NCBI GenBank assembly: GCA_023407575.1
Contig: JAEYLX010000006.1
Span: 189,896-253,895 of the forward strand
Direction of reading: 5' to 3'
DNA length: 64,000 nt
DNA from: Bacillota bacterium
Lineage (GTDB): Bacteria; Bacillota; Clostridia; Lachnospirales; Lachnospiraceae
Shown in pieces: positions 8,713-17,746 of the stretch. Below the pieces are notes generated by a model, which was given only the letters and a program-made list of their open reading frames with translations, had not been told where the DNA came from and searched no databases. A program made the position numbers and the translations under genes. The first letter of the stretch is position 1. Each line of letters starts with the position of its first letter.

Positions 8713-10263
8713 TTAATGTAAATCTGTACGAATTTCATAAGTTGAAAAGTCCGGTAAATTCTCCAGTGTTATAACATCTTCATCTGAATATACTTTCACC
8801 ATCATGGATTCCTCAGTATATTGCTCACTTAAGGCATAAATTGCACTGTTTTTTGCAACGAATTCACCTTGCCAGGTACACCACAATCCCCACATAGCAC
8901 CATCTCTTCTTGCAAGATCGGGATCAAACAGACATCCATTTTCCGTTAAATACACTAGCTTTCTCTCCGTACTGTAATTCTTAGCCGCATTCAGATAGGA
9001 GGAAGTTTGAGCTGTGTAAACTTTCTCTCCCGGATAAATATCTTCTCCAATAATATCTACATAATCATCTCCCGGGTACCATAAGGCATCCTGTCCATTC
9101 CACACCCATATAAGGTTATCCAATCCATATTCCTTGGTTAGTCTTTCATAAAGCAACAGGTATAGCTTCTTATAAGCCTCTGGTCCGGCAGCTCCCCACC
9201 AGAACCATCCTCCACTTGCTTCGTGAAGAGGCCTCCAGAGAATTGGTACCCCTTCCTCCTTTAATATAAGAAGCTGCTTAGCAATGGCATCAATATCCTT
9301 CATTAGCAGGTCATACCCCTCGGTATCCTCGCCATTCATAATCTTTGCTAAATCTATATTGGTATGTTCTTTATAAAACCCGCTGTACCATTTACCTGTT
9401 AGATACTTTGACGGTGCATTCCAATGCCAGCAAAAGGTTACGATTCCACCTTTGTTCCAGAAATCAATCGCATATTCTGTTGAATGGCCCTCACTCCCAT
9501 TTTCCACTCTGGAAGGCGTGTATTCTATGAAGTCAAGGCCCAGTACTGCAGGTGTCTTTCCTGTAGTCTTTTTTATTACTTGAAATTCTTTTCCGTACTG
9601 TCCTGTATCACAAAACTGTCCAGAAAGAAACTTTTTACCATAAATATCGCACAAATAACTGTAAAGCTTTTTTGTTTCCGCCGAGGCATTTGGGTTGCTA
9701 AGCTCAGCATTAACCTCATAAATTGACGTATCAATTGGTTCTGAAGTAAGTATTTCTAGATAGTCCAAAATAATCCACCCCCATTGTTTTGAGTAACGTA
9801 TTTCATGTTCTCCAGATGTCATATAAACTCTGTTTAAATAGGTATCTGTAAAGTTTGTATCCTCCACGTAAACCGTGCCGAGCTGTTCCCCATCTAGTTC
9901 AACATAATTATACTTTCCCCCGCCTTTACTTGCGCTTCTGAAGTTTAAGTCGTAGAAACCCTCTTCTGCTATCGTCACTTTAAAGGTACAACTATCCGTA
10001 TCCTCCTCAAACCCATCTATGTATCCAGTGCCGGAATATCCCTCAAGGGTAGGATTAGATACTGCTTTAACCTTCCCTGAACCTACCGCATTCTCTGCTT
10101 CATAGATACCAACTGACTCTGGAACAAAATCACTGCTTACAATCTCTCCCTGATTTCCTTGCTCTTCTTTTGTACTGTTATCATTTCTAGTTGTACAACC
10201 AGTAGCTATTAAACTTATCCATACCGCCATTCCGATGCTTATTACTATCCTTCCTTTCGTCAT
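8713..10263 (-). CDS. GH26 endo-beta-1,4-mannanase lipoprotein with CBM35-like domain
   Basis: This enzyme hydrolyses internal beta-1,4-mannosidic bonds of mannan or glucomannan at the cell surface. The signal peptide ends in a lipobox (LIATGC, lipidated Cys23). Residues of about 53-172 form a CBM35/CBM6-like module starting IYEAENAVGSGKV and ending WGWIILDYLEI. The GH26 barrel spans about 195-510, with the acid/base Glu348 in WRPLHEASGGWFWWG and the nucleophile Glu441 in VYLTENGC. The length fits a single-module GH26 with one binding domain. It follows the esterase lipoprotein gene by 44 bp in the same operon and should generate the oligosaccharides the downstream transporter imports. Confidence 0.93.
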   Translation of the reverse strand: MTKGRIVISIGMAVWISLIATGCTTRNDNSTKEEQGNQGEIVSSDFVPESVGIYEAENAVGSGKVKAVSNPTLEGYSGTGYIDGFEEDTDSCTFKVTIAEEGFYDLNFRSASKGGGKYNYVELDGEQLGTVYVEDTNFTDTYLNRVYMTSGEHEIRYSKQWGWIILDYLEILTSEPIDTSIYEVNAELSNPNASAETKKLYSYLCDIYGKKFLSGQFCDTGQYGKEFQVIKKTTGKTPAVLGLDFIEYTPSRVENGSEGHSTEYAIDFWNKGGIVTFCWHWNAPSKYLTGKWYSGFYKEHTNIDLAKIMNGEDTEGYDLLMKDIDAIAKQLLILKEEGVPILWRPLHEASGGWFWWGAAGPEAYKKLYLLLYERLTKEYGLDNLIWVWNGQDALWYPGDDYVDIIGEDIYPGEKVYTAQTSSYLNAAKNYSTERKLVYLTENGCLFDPDLARRDGAMWGLWCTWQGEFVAKNSAIYALSEQYTEESMMVKVYSDEDVITLENLPDFSTYEIRTDLH

Positions 10264-10307
10264 AACACTCCTTTATCTTTGAAAATCCTTCTGTTATGCA
10301 ATGGTTT

Positions 10308-11756
10308 CTAAGAAATCAGCAATCCCAATATAGCAAAGGCGGCACCTGTTGAACCTTCCTTCTTTTTGATTTCTATGGTACGCTCTTTCTTATCTTGGGC
10401 TACATATACTTCCGTACATTCTCCATAGTCGCCCCAACCATTGGTGAAATCCGCGTCTAAAGTCATTGCATACTCACCATCTACAAAAACCTCATACTGA
10501 CCTCCCGCACCATTCGTAAACTTTTGGAACATAATACCGATATTGGCCGCTTCTACAGAAAACACGATACTATCTTCTCCGTTTTCTGTACCCCAGTCAT
10601 TAGGGTAGGTATAACTTATGCTTTTCTTTTCAAAACTACCCCATTTTACCGGCTCTATTTCTGTAGAATCTAAAATAGCAGCCTCCAGATATACTTCCTT
10701 GGTTACAGGGGACAGCTCAAAGGGAGTAACCTCCGTTGAAATTGTGTCTAGTTTATTAAAGATACTTGTTAAGTATACTGAAAAGAGTTCACCAATAATC
10801 GCATGCCCCCTATCACTGGGATGAATGTCATCCGGTGAAATATCACTCCAGGCAAGGTTGTTTTTATCAACCTCCTCAAGCACTGCATTTCGGTAGCTTA
10901 TCATTGGAAGTCCATATTGAAAACCGATGTTAGCATCGATATCCTGTGCACTTGTGCCATCCTCCATGGTCATAAACAAGAGCACCACAGCAGGATTGTT
11001 CTCATCCTTTAATATACGGCGTACCAAATTATCATAACTTTTTTTATAAAATATATTATTTCCGTCATTTACTGAAAACTCCACCACCACAAAGTCAGGT
11101 TCCTGGACCAGTAAGTCCTCATAAACCCTATGTACGCCTAAGTAAGAACTTGTGCCTCCTACTCCCGCATTAATAAACTCTACTTCTGCGTCAGGAAATG
11201 TATTCTCCCACCACTTCTTTAATAAGGAGGCATAGCTATTGCTATATTGAGTGGCTGAATACCCTTGTGTAATGGAGCCTCCAATTACACCTATAGTCAC
11301 CTTTTTCCCATCACGAGCTTTGCGCATGGCTGCAGCTATTCTGGCTAAATCACCTTCCTTATAAGCGGTTGCTCTTTCATACATTTCCTTGGTTAAATAA
11401 GTACAGGAGGATAGTAGTTCGTCTAAACTCACTATATTCGCAGCATTTTCTTCATTAACTTTTTCTTTACTACCATCTTCTGTATTTCCTTTTTCTGTAT
11501 TTCCTTTTTCTGTATTTCCTTTTTCTGTATTTCCTTTTTCTGTATTTCCTTTTTCTGTATTTCCTTTTTCTGTATTTCCTTTTTCTGTATTTCCCTCTTC
11601 CATGTTAGGCATATCAGTATTAGTCGCCTCCTTATTGGTCGAATCTATGGTATTTACAGGCATATTTTCCTCTGGCACATTTCTTTTATCGCAGGCTATA
11701 AGCAATATTGGAATCCACAGGAGAAAAATCAAAAATACAACTTTTAATCTTCCCAT
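10308..11756 (-). CDS. SGNH/GDSL-family esterase lipoprotein with a GNTEK-repeat linker
   Basis: This is probably a surface carbohydrate deacetylase. A lipobox (IPILLIAC) gives a lipid-anchored Cys22. Residues of about 55-95 are a hydrophilic linker of GNTEK pentapeptides. An SGNH hydrolase domain follows, with IGVIGGSITQGYSA (Ser block I), NAGVGGTSSYLG (Gly block II), VEFSVNDGN (Asn block III) and DDIHPSDRGHAII (catalytic Asp-His block V). The last 130 residues look like a beta-sandwich (VFVDGEYAMTLDAD). It overlaps the CE2-like gene by 13 bp. Acetylated glucomannan is the likely substrate because of the neighbouring mannanase; the exact CE family is not decidable by eye. Confidence 0.82.
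   Translation of the reverse strand: MGRLKVVFLIFLLWIPILLIACDKRNVPEENMPVNTIDSTNKEATNTDMPNMEEGNTEKGNTEKGNTEKGNTEKGNTEKGNTEKGNTEKGNTEDGSKEKVNEENAANIVSLDELLSSCTYLTKEMYERATAYKEGDLARIAAAMRKARDGKKVTIGVIGGSITQGYSATQYSNSYASLLKKWWENTFPDAEVEFINAGVGGTSSYLGVHRVYEDLLVQEPDFVVVEFSVNDGNNIFYKKSYDNLVRRILKDENNPAVVLLFMTMEDGTSAQDIDANIGFQYGLPMISYRNAVLEEVDKNNLAWSDISPDDIHPSDRGHAIIGELFSVYLTSIFNKLDTISTEVTPFELSPVTKEVYLEAAILDSTEIEPVKWGSFEKKSISYTYPNDWGTENGEDSIVFSVEAANIGIMFQKFTNGAGGQYEVFVDGEYAMTLDADFTNGWGDYGECTEVYVAQDKKERTIEIKKKEGSTGAAFAILGLLIS
11476..11595. repeat. 15-bp tandem repeat (about 8 units) coding for the GNTEK linker
   Basis: Seven units of TTTTCTGTATTTCCT (plus strand, 11491-11595, the last unit differing in its final base) follow one diverged unit at 11476-11490. 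Because the unit is 15 bp, gain or loss of copies changes linker length by five residues without shifting the frame of the esterase lipoprotein. Confidence 0.95.
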
Positions 11757-12826
11757 ATTTCTTCCCCTAACAACTTGATAAAGTCGGCTAATTCCTCCGA
11801 CATTTTATCTGCTTCCGATATCCTGATATGTCCATGAGTTCCCACACTATTTTGACTGTATATAAAGTGCAGTACCTTATCATCTGCAATTTCCTGTGTT
11901 ACTTCTTCAATAGATTTATCCCAAGATAAATCATGCCTTAAAATCGTTGTTGTAAGTATGATTACAGCCTTAGGATAGATAGTTCTAAGCTTGTGTACAA
12001 AAGCTTTATAATGATTTCTCCAGTTCTTGGACTCGCTTGAATTATAGTCCACTGCCATGTAATCGTACGGGTGACTATCGTTCTGACCTATTGCAACAAT
12101 AATAACGTGAGGTATATATCGACTAAAGTCCCATAACTTGATCTCTCCAGCCGCTGAGTTATATTGCAGTTTGTCATAAACACTTTCCATCCCAAGGTAG
12201 TCGGGTGCTGCAAACCATCCCGTATGATCTAGCAAGGCGATACCCCCTTGTGCAACATTATGTATCTGTGCCTTTAATTTTCTTGCTGTCATCCAAGCAT
12301 AAGAATACCAGCTGTTCGAGTATTCGCCCTGATGTTCAGGGTCCTGCTTACCAACATAGTCGATTGCTTCCGATACTTCTCCTGCTGATACCGAATCTCC
12401 GTATACTTCTATTCTTCGATGAGGCTTCACCTCTGCTTTAAGAAGTTTAGCGTCCTTCTCTATAAGAAAACCGTATAGCTTAACTGTATGGCAATTATCC
12501 ATTCTTTTAAATAAAATCAGTGTATGCTCTTTATCCTCTAGCCCTTCTGCTAAAGTTAAGCAAACCTGTCCTTCGCTGGGAAGCTCAATTTTATTCTGCT
12601 TTCCATCGATAATAAAACCCAGGAAATTGTTCCACCAGATTCGTTTATTTTCAAGAATCACCTTACAGATTGTACCCGTAAACCGAAAGGTAACACAGGA
12701 GCTTGGATATATCAGTATAGGTTCCTCCGGCACATCAAAGTCAATTCTGCCACTGTATTGTAGATTTTCATGGTTTGGTAAAACAAGCCTTTGTCCTTTT
12801 TCTATCTGTAGATTTAGGTCCCTCAT
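11744..12826 (-). CDS. CE2-like SGNH acetyl esterase (cytoplasmic)
   Basis: The 360-residue product has the two-part layout of carbohydrate esterase family 2: an N-terminal jelly-roll (about residues 1-125, with FRFTGTICKVILENKR and VCLTLAEGLEDKEHTLILFKR) and a C-terminal SGNH hydrolase (RIEVYGDSVSAGEVSEAID holds the Ser; VIIVAIGQNDSHPYDYM holds the Asn block; the catalytic His lies in a late HFIYSQNSVGTHGHI segment). There is no signal peptide, so it should deacetylate imported acetyl-mannooligosaccharides in the cytoplasm, complementing the lipoprotein esterase. The start has GGGAG 6 bp upstream. The gap to the phosphorylase gene is 77 bp and contains nothing notable. Confidence 0.85.
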   Translation of the reverse strand: MRDLNLQIEKGQRLVLPNHENLQYSGRIDFDVPEEPILIYPSSCVTFRFTGTICKVILENKRIWWNNFLGFIIDGKQNKIELPSEGQVCLTLAEGLEDKEHTLILFKRMDNCHTVKLYGFLIEKDAKLLKAEVKPHRRIEVYGDSVSAGEVSEAIDYVGKQDPEHQGEYSNSWYSYAWMTARKLKAQIHNVAQGGIALLDHTGWFAAPDYLGMESVYDKLQYNSAAGEIKLWDFSRYIPHVIIVAIGQNDSHPYDYMAVDYNSSESKNWRNHYKAFVHKLRTIYPKAVIILTTTILRHDLSWDKSIEEVTQEIADDKVLHFIYSQNSVGTHGHIRISEADKMSEELADFIKLLGEEIWED

Positions 12827-12903
12827 TTTGTTCTCCCTGTAGGTGTGACGTATTTATCCTTGAATTTCTCTTATTCATTCCACAGTAAAAATGATATTTG
12901 TTT

Positions 12904-14082
12904 TTACTTTTCCTGGCCTTGTAAGAATTCAAGATTTTTTCTAATCAAATTACATCGTTGTTTCACGCATAGTACAGAACGAAGAGGATCCGATGGGGTT
13001 TCCCACACATAGTCCATTAACTTATTTATTGTTGTTGTAGCCACATGCAATCTAGTATCGCTGGAGGCATAATATAAATAAACCTCTCCGTTCTCTCTTG
13101 CAACTGCACCATTTGAAAAAACAACATTCGATACATCACCCACACGCTCACTGCCCATTGGTGCTAATAACAACCCGGAGGGCTCTGCAATAACAAGCTT
13201 TGGGTCCTCAAGTGAGGTGGCAAAGGCATAAAGTACATAGCGAAGTCCTGCTGCTGTATTTCGAACTCCATGTGCGATATGTATCCATCCTTTTTCCGTT
13301 TTAATCGGAACAGCACCTGCACCATTTTTTGCTTCAGTCAAGGTGTGATATTTCCTTTTACTGGTCAGAATTTCTTCCTTAATTACAGCATGCTCGATAT
13401 TATCACACAGACCAAAACCAATACCACCACCAGAACCTGTGTTAATAAAGTCGTCCATAGGTCTTGTGTAAAAGGCATATTTACCATTCACAAACTCTGG
13501 ATGTAACACTACATTTCTTTGTTGAGGAGAGTTTAAAGTGATTAGATTGTCCAGCCGCTCCCAGGTTTTTAAATCTTTTGTACGAACAATACCTGCTGCT
13601 GCCACAGCTGCTGATAAGTCTCCCACTGTCTTATCTTTACTTTCGGAACAGAATACCCCATAAATATATCCATCCTCATGCTTTGTAAGGCGCATGTCGT
13701 ATACATTAGTTTCCTCCGGGCAAGTATCCTCTAATAAAATTGGGTAATCCCAAAATCGAAATCCATCAATTCCATTATCACTCTCTGCTACACCAAAGAA
13801 GGACTTTCTGTCATTACCTTCAATGCGCGCTACCAGATAAAACTTACCATTTAATTCAATTGCGCCGGAGTTCATAACTGCATTCACGCCTAATCGTTCC
13901 ATAAAGTATGGATTAGTCTCTGGATTTAAGTCATACTTCCAAAATAACGGAATATGCTCCCTTGTTAATACGGGATATTCATATCGATCATAAATACCAT
14001 TGTAGAAATCAGTCTTTTTATTTTTTCGTTCAATTAAGCCATAATATTTCTCAAGCTCTTCTATGTATTTTGTATTAACCAA
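12904..14082 (-). CDS. GH130 4-O-beta-D-mannosyl-D-glucose phosphorylase
   Basis: This cytoplasmic enzyme phosphorolyses Man-beta-1,4-Glc to mannose-1-phosphate and glucose. The 392-residue sequence has the five-bladed GH130 signature pieces: NAVMNSGAIELNGKFYLVAR, RIEGNDRKSFFGVAESDNG, YDMRLTKHEDGYIYG (the Asp acts as proton donor in the family) and TEAKNGAGAVPIKTEKGWIHIAHGV. Length and the N-terminal YIEELEKYYGLIERKNKKT helix fit subgroup GH130_1, the mannosylglucose phosphorylases, rather than the mannooligosaccharide phosphorylases; that subgroup call is from recall. Its start overlaps the 2-epimerase gene by 8 bp, and those two activities form the known mannobiose degradation route. Confidence 0.9.
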   Translation of the reverse strand: MVNTKYIEELEKYYGLIERKNKKTDFYNGIYDRYEYPVLTREHIPLFWKYDLNPETNPYFMERLGVNAVMNSGAIELNGKFYLVARIEGNDRKSFFGVAESDNGIDGFRFWDYPILLEDTCPEETNVYDMRLTKHEDGYIYGVFCSESKDKTVGDLSAAVAAAGIVRTKDLKTWERLDNLITLNSPQQRNVVLHPEFVNGKYAFYTRPMDDFINTGSGGGIGFGLCDNIEHAVIKEEILTSKRKYHTLTEAKNGAGAVPIKTEKGWIHIAHGVRNTAAGLRYVLYAFATSLEDPKLVIAEPSGLLLAPMGSERVGDVSNVVFSNGAVARENGEVYLYYASSDTRLHVATTTINKLMDYVWETPSDPLRSVLCVKQRCNLIRKNLEFLQGQEK

Positions 14083-15244
14083 GTCTCGCTCTCCTTATCA
14101 CTTCAAAGCACATTCTACCGTTATGGTACGGACATTTCCAGGGCTCGACCATCGGCTTGCTGCTGACGGCTGTTCCAGTCTCATCCACTTCCCAGAACCA
14201 TTCACTGCCTTCCCGTTTATCCCAGATATAGTCTTTAATATACTTCCATTGGCTTTCTGCTGCTTTTAGATATTCCACCTTTGATGGGTCCTTCTCATAT
14301 CCGTTTAAGAAGCCAACCATAGTTTCTGCCTGCACCCACCAAATTCTAAAAGTATTTACTACACCCTTTTCACATTCATTTTTTAAAGAATGACCATCAA
14401 AGGCAACCTTATAAATCTGGGCTGTTAAATCCTTTGTAATCGGATATATTTTATCTTTATATGCTTTTTCACCAAGTATCTCCACTCCTCTATCCAAGAG
14501 CCAGGCTGTTTCAATATCATGTCCATAGGAATGAAGATCTAAGATTGAATTCATGTTTTTATCAAAAAAGACTTCCTGACGATGAAGTATAGGATTATAG
14601 ACTTTATCAGTGAAGATATTAATTATCTGTTCTAATTTTCGTTTCACCTCTTTATCCTGTGTAACACGATATAATTCTGTATAGGCTTCAAATACATGAA
14701 GTAAGGTATTCATTGTTTTATGTGCAATTATCCCATTCTCGGATAATTTATCATTCTCGATTTCGTGAAATTCCTGATCAAAAGCTTCTAAATATCCTAT
14801 CTTGTCCTTACACTTTTCTTCTATGATATGAAATAATTCAAACGCCATTTGTAAAGCAGCTTCATCTTTTATTGCGTCATAATAGGAGGATAGTGCATAA
14901 ATTGCAAAAGCATGATTATAAGTGCATTTAATTGTTTCAGCTGGTGTCCCATCATAGTTAACTGACCAAAAAATACCGCCCTTTACTTTATCCATGCAAA
15001 ACTCTCTCATAAATTCAAAAGCATGTCTTGCTTCCTCTAACAAGGCTTCGTCCTTTAACACTAGATACGCATTAGCAAAAAACCAGGTAATTCGACTATT
15101 TAAGATGCAACCCTTTATGGCTTTTTTATCTATTGTTAAGTCATAATCCATCCATCCATAATATCCACCATTTTCATCATCCCGCAATTTCTTCCAGAAA
15201 GGAATGATAACCTTTTCCAAATGTTCTTTTACTTCGTTTACCAT
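14075..15244 (-). CDS. cellobiose/mannobiose 2-epimerase (AGE family)
   Basis: The 389-residue protein belongs to the N-acylglucosamine 2-epimerase superfamily, an (alpha/alpha)6 barrel, and matches the length of cellobiose 2-epimerases. Visible markers are RITWFFANAYLVLKDE, YNHAFAIYALSSYYDA (catalytic-region His), SYGHDIETAWLLDRG and FRIWWVQAETMVGFLNGY. It would convert beta-1,4-mannobiose to mannosyl-glucose, the substrate of the phosphorylase encoded immediately downstream. It is the first gene of the operon, 423 bp from the divergent AraC-type gene. The ATG at 15244 follows AGGAGTTAAGGG. Confidence 0.9.
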   Translation of the reverse strand: MVNEVKEHLEKVIIPFWKKLRDDENGGYYGWMDYDLTIDKKAIKGCILNSRITWFFANAYLVLKDEALLEEARHAFEFMREFCMDKVKGGIFWSVNYDGTPAETIKCTYNHAFAIYALSSYYDAIKDEAALQMAFELFHIIEEKCKDKIGYLEAFDQEFHEIENDKLSENGIIAHKTMNTLLHVFEAYTELYRVTQDKEVKRKLEQIINIFTDKVYNPILHRQEVFFDKNMNSILDLHSYGHDIETAWLLDRGVEILGEKAYKDKIYPITKDLTAQIYKVAFDGHSLKNECEKGVVNTFRIWWVQAETMVGFLNGYEKDPSKVEYLKAAESQWKYIKDYIWDKREGSEWFWEVDETGTAVSSKPMVEPWKCPYHNGRMCFEVIRRARLG

Positions 15245-15667
15245 CCCTTAACTCCTATCTTTGCATTTCGGTTACTTCACAATAATTATTAGCCACTTAA
15301 CAAATAGCTAATTAATTAGCTTAATTTTATTTTATATTAATTAAAAATTAAATCATCATCCATTCTTGCATTTTATATTCTAATCTTGATTAATTTATGC
15401 AAATATTATATAATAAATACAAAATTTAATGTTTTTTGTACTTTTTATATATATTCGAAATAAAACATCGATATGACAATTACCTTAATTAATCTAATTA
15501 TAGTATTAAATTATTCTTATTAATAATAAATATAAGCTTATTTCCAGTAATGAGGTTAAAATATTAATTATTTCGAAAGCTAGTTCTATTTTATAATTAA
15601 TATCAAGCCTTATTTAAAACATGTGAAATAACAAGTTGTCTACTTGTTAAGAATTGGAGGCAGTTAT
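15245..15667. promoter_or_regulatory. AT-rich divergent regulatory region of the mannan operon and its AraC regulator
   Basis: This 423-bp stretch contains no open frame worth calling and separates the operon start from the regulator start. A perfect 16-bp palindrome AGCTAATTAATTAGCT lies at 15306-15321, 62 bp upstream of the epimerase start, and is a candidate operator or leader hairpin. Several TATAAT-like boxes exist but the base composition is too AT-rich to choose promoters with confidence. Confidence 0.6.
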
Positions 15668-16576
15668 TTGGATATTAATCATGATTTCTTAAGTCTTTTA
15701 CAAGCAAATACTGTATTATCAAGCAACCTATTGTTTCAAGATTATTTGCCAAAGCCACTTTTCCCACCCGATTCCATAGTAAATAACCTGCCTTTTGTAC
15801 AGGCATACGGCAATATTTGTTCCACCTACCCTTATTATTATGAGACCTCTGAATTCGATAGTTTTTGCTTAATATATACGGATAGAGGTGCTGGAACATT
15901 AAATTATAACAACCACAATTATTCCATCGTTTCGAATACACTCGCTCTTATCGATTGCAGAATCAACCATAAAATTAAAATAAATCAGTCTCCCTGGAAT
16001 TATAAAATATTTTATATGAAAGGAGATCTCCTCCCTTTTATATACAACACACTAACTGACTATGATCAAAATATTTATACCTTTTCATTAGGTTCCGATA
16101 TTCCAGATTTAATACAGAAGCTTTATACCCATCTGAATAAGAATCCTGATAATTTCTTTTTACATGCGAAATTAATTAATGAACTTTTATTTGAAATATT
16201 AATAGAAAAAAATAGACCAGAAGAAGCTGAAGCTCGCATCCCAAACTATTTGTCTGAAATTAAGCAGGATTTTGATAAAAACTACTGTAACTGTTTTTCT
16301 CTGGACAATCTCGAATTACAGTACCCTGTCAGCAAATACCGAATCTGCAGAGAATTTACTGCTCAATATGGAATCTCTCCCATTCAATACTTAAATGCAA
16401 GGCGAATAGAGGTTGCAAAAGAGGCTTTACGATACACTGATAAAAAAATTAGTGAAATTGGCAGGATGGTTGGCTTTGATAATGCAAATCATTTTATACG
16501 TCTGTTCAAACAAAAAACCGGCGTCACTCCACTAATCTATAGGGAGCAACCGCCGGCAGCAATAAGTATAAAATAA
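15668..16576 (+). CDS. AraC family transcriptional regulator
   Basis: The 302-residue protein has an N-terminal ligand-binding region with cupin character (TDRGAGTLNYNNHNYSIVSN, about residues 80-150) and a C-terminal AraC double helix-turn-helix (residues of about 205-298), with ISPIQYLNARRIEVAKEAL and ISEIGRMVGFDNANHFIRLF. It probably senses an imported mannooligosaccharide and activates the divergent mannan operon. The start is a TTG at 15668, 7 bp after GGAGG (15656-15660); another in-frame TTG at 15644 has no ribosome binding site. It converges on the LacI-type gene with a gap of only 9 bp and no visible terminator. Confidence 0.9.
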   Translation: MDINHDFLSLLQANTVLSSNLLFQDYLPKPLFPPDSIVNNLPFVQAYGNICSTYPYYYETSEFDSFCLIYTDRGAGTLNYNNHNYSIVSNTLALIDCRINHKIKINQSPWNYKIFYMKGDLLPFIYNTLTDYDQNIYTFSLGSDIPDLIQKLYTHLNKNPDNFFLHAKLINELLFEILIEKNRPEEAEARIPNYLSEIKQDFDKNYCNCFSLDNLELQYPVSKYRICREFTAQYGISPIQYLNARRIEVAKEALRYTDKKISEIGRMVGFDNANHFIRLFKQKTGVTPLIYREQPPAAISIK

Positions 16577-16585
16577 TTATATTAT

Positions 16586-17605
16586 TTAATTGAGTTTTGC
16601 AACACTGTCCTTGTAAACTATATTTCCTTCTACGATACTTAATCCTGATTTGTATATTTCTCCACTCATTTTTTTCAATAACATATTAATGCTTCTACGC
16701 GCCATTTCTTTTACATTAACATCATAAGTGGTTATACCAATATCACAAAGGCCTGGATAAAGGTAGTTATCAAATCCTACAATTGATATATCTTCCGGAA
16801 TACGATACCCTTTTTCTCTTAAAGCCTTTATCAAAGTACTGGCTGTAAGATCGCAGTTACAGACAAAGGCTGTAGGCATTTTCGCCGGAAAATCAAATTT
16901 AAAGCTAGCTACATCCCCGGTTTCCCAATCACGGTCATCAAGTATCCATTCCTCGGAAACCTTTATTCCATGCTCCATCATTGCTTTACAGTATCCAAAA
17001 TATCTGTCATTAATGCTCCCTGTATAAAGCAGCGTTCCAACATAAGCAATATCCTTATGTCCCATATCAAACAGATAATTCATTAACATATAGGTACCAT
17101 AATACCCATCTGAAATTACAGCATCACAATTACTGGTTTCATCAAAAAAATCGAGACATTGGATTGGAATACTCTCATCCGATCGAAGATTCTGTATATA
17201 ACCATTATTTGGCCTGCCTATTAAAATAACACCGTCAACTTTTTTTTCTCTAATCAATTTAGGAAGCACAGAATTCTTCTCATCTTCCATACTGATAACT
17301 TCCAGCATTGTAAAACATTCTTTCTGGAATGCTTTTGTAGCAACTTCTTGATATATCTTCCAGTAGAACGATTCATACTCACCAAAGTATCGATCAGGCA
17401 CAATAATTCCGATATTGTAACTCTCATTCCTTTTCGTGCTTTTCATCACGGCAGGTTGTTTATATCCCATCTGATTCGCGAGTTCTTTAATCTTCTCTCT
17501 CATATCCTCGCTGACACCCTTTTGTCCAGATAGCGCTTTTGACACGGTTACTGTGCTTACGCCTAACTCAGATGCGATATTTGCCATCTTCACCTTTTTT
17601 GCCAT
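16586..17605 (-). CDS. LacI family transcriptional regulator
   Basis: This is a 339-residue repressor. The N-terminal helix-turn-helix and hinge are clear (MANIASELGVSTVTVSKALSG, residues 7-27), followed by a periplasmic-binding-protein-like effector domain (YNIGIIVPDRYFGEYESFYW onward; DGVILIGRP; DISIVGFDNYLYPGL). It lies 141 bp downstream of the alpha-galactosidase gene on the same strand but has a strong promoter of its own (17663-17691), so it can be made independently. The most likely target is the alpha-galactosidase gene; the effector is not evident from sequence. Confidence 0.93.
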   Translation of the reverse strand: MAKKVKMANIASELGVSTVTVSKALSGQKGVSEDMREKIKELANQMGYKQPAVMKSTKRNESYNIGIIVPDRYFGEYESFYWKIYQEVATKAFQKECFTMLEVISMEDEKNSVLPKLIREKKVDGVILIGRPNNGYIQNLRSDESIPIQCLDFFDETSNCDAVISDGYYGTYMLMNYLFDMGHKDIAYVGTLLYTGSINDRYFGYCKAMMEHGIKVSEEWILDDRDWETGDVASFKFDFPAKMPTAFVCNCDLTASTLIKALREKGYRIPEDISIVGFDNYLYPGLCDIGITTYDVNVKEMARRSINMLLKKMSGEIYKSGLSIVEGNIVYKDSVAKLN

Positions 17606-17662
17606 CGAAATTCCCCTATTTAGTTTTTTTAAGTAGTTTTTTACTTTTTTTTAACTATATTC

Positions 17663-17691
17663 ATTTTAATAAAAGGGTATTCCTTTGTCAA
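17663..17691 (-). promoter_or_regulatory. sigma-A type promoter of the LacI-type gene
   Basis: On the minus strand a TTGACA -35 box (plus 17686-17691) and a TAAAAT -10 box (plus 17663-17668) are separated by exactly 17 bp. This places transcription about 45-50 bp upstream of the start codon at 17605. Confidence 0.8.
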
Positions 17692-17746
17692 CAGACATAA
17701 TAATTAATGTATTCAATTAACAAAACTGCGCGTCATCACTAAGCAT

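Noticed and set aside
11476..11595. Regular short repeats that could suggest a CRISPR array
   Set aside because: The units are 15 bp, directly tandem with no spacers, and lie inside an intact reading frame.
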